The position numbers were made by a program, and so were the translations under genes. Below the pieces are notes generated by a model that saw nothing but the letters and a program-made list of their open reading frames with translations, was not told the origin of the DNA and did no database searches. From Pedobacter sp. BAL39 (lineage in GTDB: Bacteria; Bacteroidota; Bacteroidia; Sphingobacteriales; Sphingobacteriaceae): a stretch of 64,000 bases of DNA. Shown here piece after piece: positions 61,972 to 64,000 of this stretch (its first letter is position 1; each line of letters begins with the position of its first letter). The stretch is from NCBI RefSeq assembly GCF_000170795.1, contig NZ_ABCM01000002.1:248001-312000 (forward strand). Reading direction: 5' to 3'.

Positions 61972-64000
61972 ATGGAAACAGACACAAAGACTATCCTTTT
62001 TACTCCCGGAGAATGGAATTCTACAATTAACGTTTATGATTTTGTTGTCAAAAATATAAGTCCTTACCAGGGAGATGCTTCTTTCCTGAGTAAATCAACC
62101 AACAGAACCCGTCGTTTATGGGAAGCTTGTAAGGATGTGTTGTTGCAGGAGCGTGCTAATAATGGCATTCTTGCAATTGATACCGAAACCATTTCTGACA
62201 TTACAGCCTTTAGACCTGGTTACATTAAACAGGATGACGAAGTGATCGTCGGATTGCAGACCGACCAGTTATTAAAGAGAGCTATGAAGCCTTTCGGAGG
62301 AATCAAGCTGGTAGAATCTGCAGTAAATGAGCGCGGATTGAAAGTGTCTGAACGTGTGACCGATATCTTCAGTTATGCTAAAAATCATAATGAAGGTGTG
62401 TTTAATGCTTACGATACGGAAATCAGAGGCTTCCGTTCTAAACATGTTTTAACTGGGCTGCCGGATAATTACGCACGCGGACGGATCATTGGAGATTTCA
62501 GAAGACTTGCATTGTACGGACTTGACCAGATCATTAAATCAAAAAAAGATGACCTGCAGAGAGTCAGTGGTGAAATGACTGAGCATAAAGTACGTTTGCG
62601 TGAAGAAATCAATGATCAGATCAGTGCGTTGAAAGACATGTCTACCATGGCAGCTGAGTATGGATATGACATAAACCGTCCTGCTGAAGATGCTACAGAA
62701 GCGGTACAATGGGTATATTTTGCGTACCTGGCCGCAGTAAAAGAGCAGGACGGCGCAGCCATGTCTTTGGGGAATGTATCGTCATTTCTGGACATCTTCA
62801 TCCAAAGAGATCTGAAAAGTGGAATACTTACTGAAGCAGGTGCTCAGGAACTGATTGATCAGTTTGTTATGAAACTCCGTGTCATCCGTCACCTGCGTCC
62901 GGCTTCTTACGACGAGATCTTTGGTGGAGACCCAACATGGGTAACCGAATGCCTGGGAGGAATTCTGCATGACGGCCGTACAAAAGTAACCAAAACCTCA
63001 TTCAGGTTTCTGCAGACCTTATATAACCTAGGCGCCTCTCCTGAACCCAACCTCACTGTGCTGTGGTCAGATCAACTTCCGGAGAACTTTAAGAAATTCT
63101 GTGCCAAAGTATCCATCGATACTTCTTCGATCCAATATGAAAACGATGACCTGATGCGGCCTAACCGTGGTTCAGATGATTATGGCATAGCCTGCTGTGT
63201 ATCTTATCAGGAAATCGGTAAATCTATCCAGCATTTTGGTGCAAGGGCCAACTTACCTAAGGCACTGCTGATCGCCCTTAACGAAGGTCGTGAGGAACAT
63301 GATGGTGTGAAACTTATCAATAATATTCCTGCAATTCCTGAGGGTGTGCTGGACTATGATATCGTATTTGATGTCTTCAAACGTTCACTAAGTGAACTGG
63401 CAAGGGTTTATGCCAAGGCCATGTACATCATTCACTACATGCACGATAAATACTACTATGAAAGAGCACAAATGGCTTTTGTAGACAGCGACCCAAGGAT
63501 TGACATTGCTTACGGTGCTGCAGGTATCTCCATCATCGCAGACTCACTTTCTGCCATTAGATATGCAAAGGTAACTCCCGTACGCAATGAAAAAGGGCTG
63601 ACTGTCGACTTCAACATTGAAGGTGAGTATCCTCAATATGGAAATGATGATGACCGTGTAGATCAGATTGCTAAAGAGGTGACTAACTTCTTCATCAATG
63701 AGCTTCGCAAACACGCTACCTACAAAGAATCTACACCAACATTGTCGTTGCTTACCATTACTTCTAACGTGATGTACGGCACCAATACAGGAGCGACACC
63801 TGATGGCCGTAAAGCTGGTGAGCCTTTTGCGCCGGGTGCAAACCCAATGCACGGCAGGGATGGCAGTGGCGCCATTGCTTCATTGAATTCTGTATGTAAA
63901 CTGGATTATAATGATGCACAAGATGGGATCTCCAATACTTTCTCCATGGTTCCAAAATCATTGGGAGACAGTGCGGAGGAACAGGTTGCAAACCTCGTTG
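61972..64000 (+). CDS. pflB: Formate C-acetyltransferase (pyruvate formate-lyase), 3' end outside window
   Basis: The first 676 residues of a glycyl-radical enzyme that splits pyruvate into acetyl-CoA and formate under oxygen-poor conditions. The N-terminus PGEWNSTINVYDFV and segments FGGIKLVESA and DGRTKVTKTSFRFLQTLYNL, in two parts, match PFL. The active-site cysteines are Cys408 and Cys409 in YGIACCVSYQEIGKSIQHFG, equivalent to Cys418-Cys419 of E. coli. NTGATPDGRKAGEPFAPGANPMHG, in two parts, follows at about 595-625. The radical-bearing Gly is beyond the right edge, as is any pflA activase gene. Confidence 0.96.
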   Translation, partial: METDTKTILFTPGEWNSTINVYDFVVKNISPYQGDASFLSKSTNRTRRLWEACKDVLLQERANNGILAIDTETISDITAFRPGYIKQDDEVIVGLQTDQLLKRAMKPFGGIKLVESAVNERGLKVSERVTDIFSYAKNHNEGVFNAYDTEIRGFRSKHVLTGLPDNYARGRIIGDFRRLALYGLDQIIKSKKDDLQRVSGEMTEHKVRLREEINDQISALKDMSTMAAEYGYDINRPAEDATEAVQWVYFAYLAAVKEQDGAAMSLGNVSSFLDIFIQRDLKSGILTEAGAQELIDQFVMKLRVIRHLRPASYDEIFGGDPTWVTECLGGILHDGRTKVTKTSFRFLQTLYNLGASPEPNLTVLWSDQLPENFKKFCAKVSIDTSSIQYENDDLMRPNRGSDDYGIACCVSYQEIGKSIQHFGARANLPKALLIALNEGREEHDGVKLINNIPAIPEGVLDYDIVFDVFKRSLSELARVYAKAMYIIHYMHDKYYYERAQMAFVDSDPRIDIAYGAAGISIIADSLSAIRYAKVTPVRNEKGLTVDFNIEGEYPQYGNDDDRVDQIAKEVTNFFINELRKHATYKESTPTLSLLTITSNVMYGTNTGATPDGRKAGEPFAPGANPMHGRDGSGAIASLNSVCKLDYNDAQDGISNTFSMVPKSLGDSAEEQVANLV

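Noticed and set aside
1..64000. CRISPR arrays, prophage, insertion sequences
   Set aside because: No regularly spaced repeats, transposase, integrase or phage structural genes were seen on reading the window.

Overview
The window looks like a chromosomal segment of a Bacteroidota bacterium, most likely Sphingobacteriaceae (Pedobacter or a close relative). The evidence is the recurrent TAnnTTTG -7 promoter box of this phylum, an S46 dipeptidyl peptidase, a PD40/OmpA protein, a small histone H1-like protein, a GH127-type glycosidase and a 7TMR-DISM hybrid kinase. Genes lie on both strands in short operons. No phage, insertion sequence or CRISPR array was seen. The taxonomic call is inferred from gene content and promoters, not from a marker search.

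Layout: 1-10 kb holds an S46 peptidase (cut by the left edge), free-methionine-sulfoxide reductase, a 3-methyladenine glycosylase, kynureninase, and a tight bestrophin / deacetylase-like / topoisomerase III run, then a response regulator, an unrecognised protein and miaA. 10-21 kb holds two paralogous small outer-membrane proteins, a DUF3347 lipoprotein, citrate synthase, an etfBA / bifunctional nuclease / nucleoside permease run, a TPR protein, a chromate transporter and dnaB. 21-31 kb holds rlmB, an Hsp70-like protein, sugar-nucleotide and Kdo genes (manC, kdsD, kdsA) around recQ, an OmpA-type protein and queE. 31-40 kb holds housekeeping and salvage genes (folD, lepA, cutC, a glycosylasparaginase, omega-amidase plus methionine aminotransferase, a queuosine-precursor transporter) and a RES-Xre toxin-antitoxin pair. 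40-46 kb holds a response regulator, a histone-like gene, an aldo/keto reductase, yceH and the anaerobic ribonucleotide reductase operon. 46-64 kb holds a GH127-like glycosidase, an AlkC-like glycosylase, a sigma-54-type efflux operon with its own NtrC regulator and kinase, a hybrid kinase, tRNA-Lys and the start of pflB.

Most notable: the anaerobic ribonucleotide reductase appears split. The large NrdD chain stops just after its Zn-binding cysteines, and the glycyl-radical tail (RVMGY motif) is encoded as a separate 63-residue protein between nrdD and nrdG, overlapping both. With pflB in the same window, the organism seems equipped for oxygen-poor growth using glycyl-radical enzymes.

Second: the operon at 50.2-58.8 kb (adaptor, TolC-like channel, ABC ATPase, two FtsX-like permeases, NtrC-type regulator, kinase) begins at a well-spaced sigma-54 -24/-12 element, with a GTCCGAT/ATCGGAC inverted repeat upstream. 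It looks like a self-regulating envelope-stress or export module. Third: the RES-Xre operon has two perfect 13-bp direct repeats 21 bp apart at its promoter, a likely autoregulatory operator.
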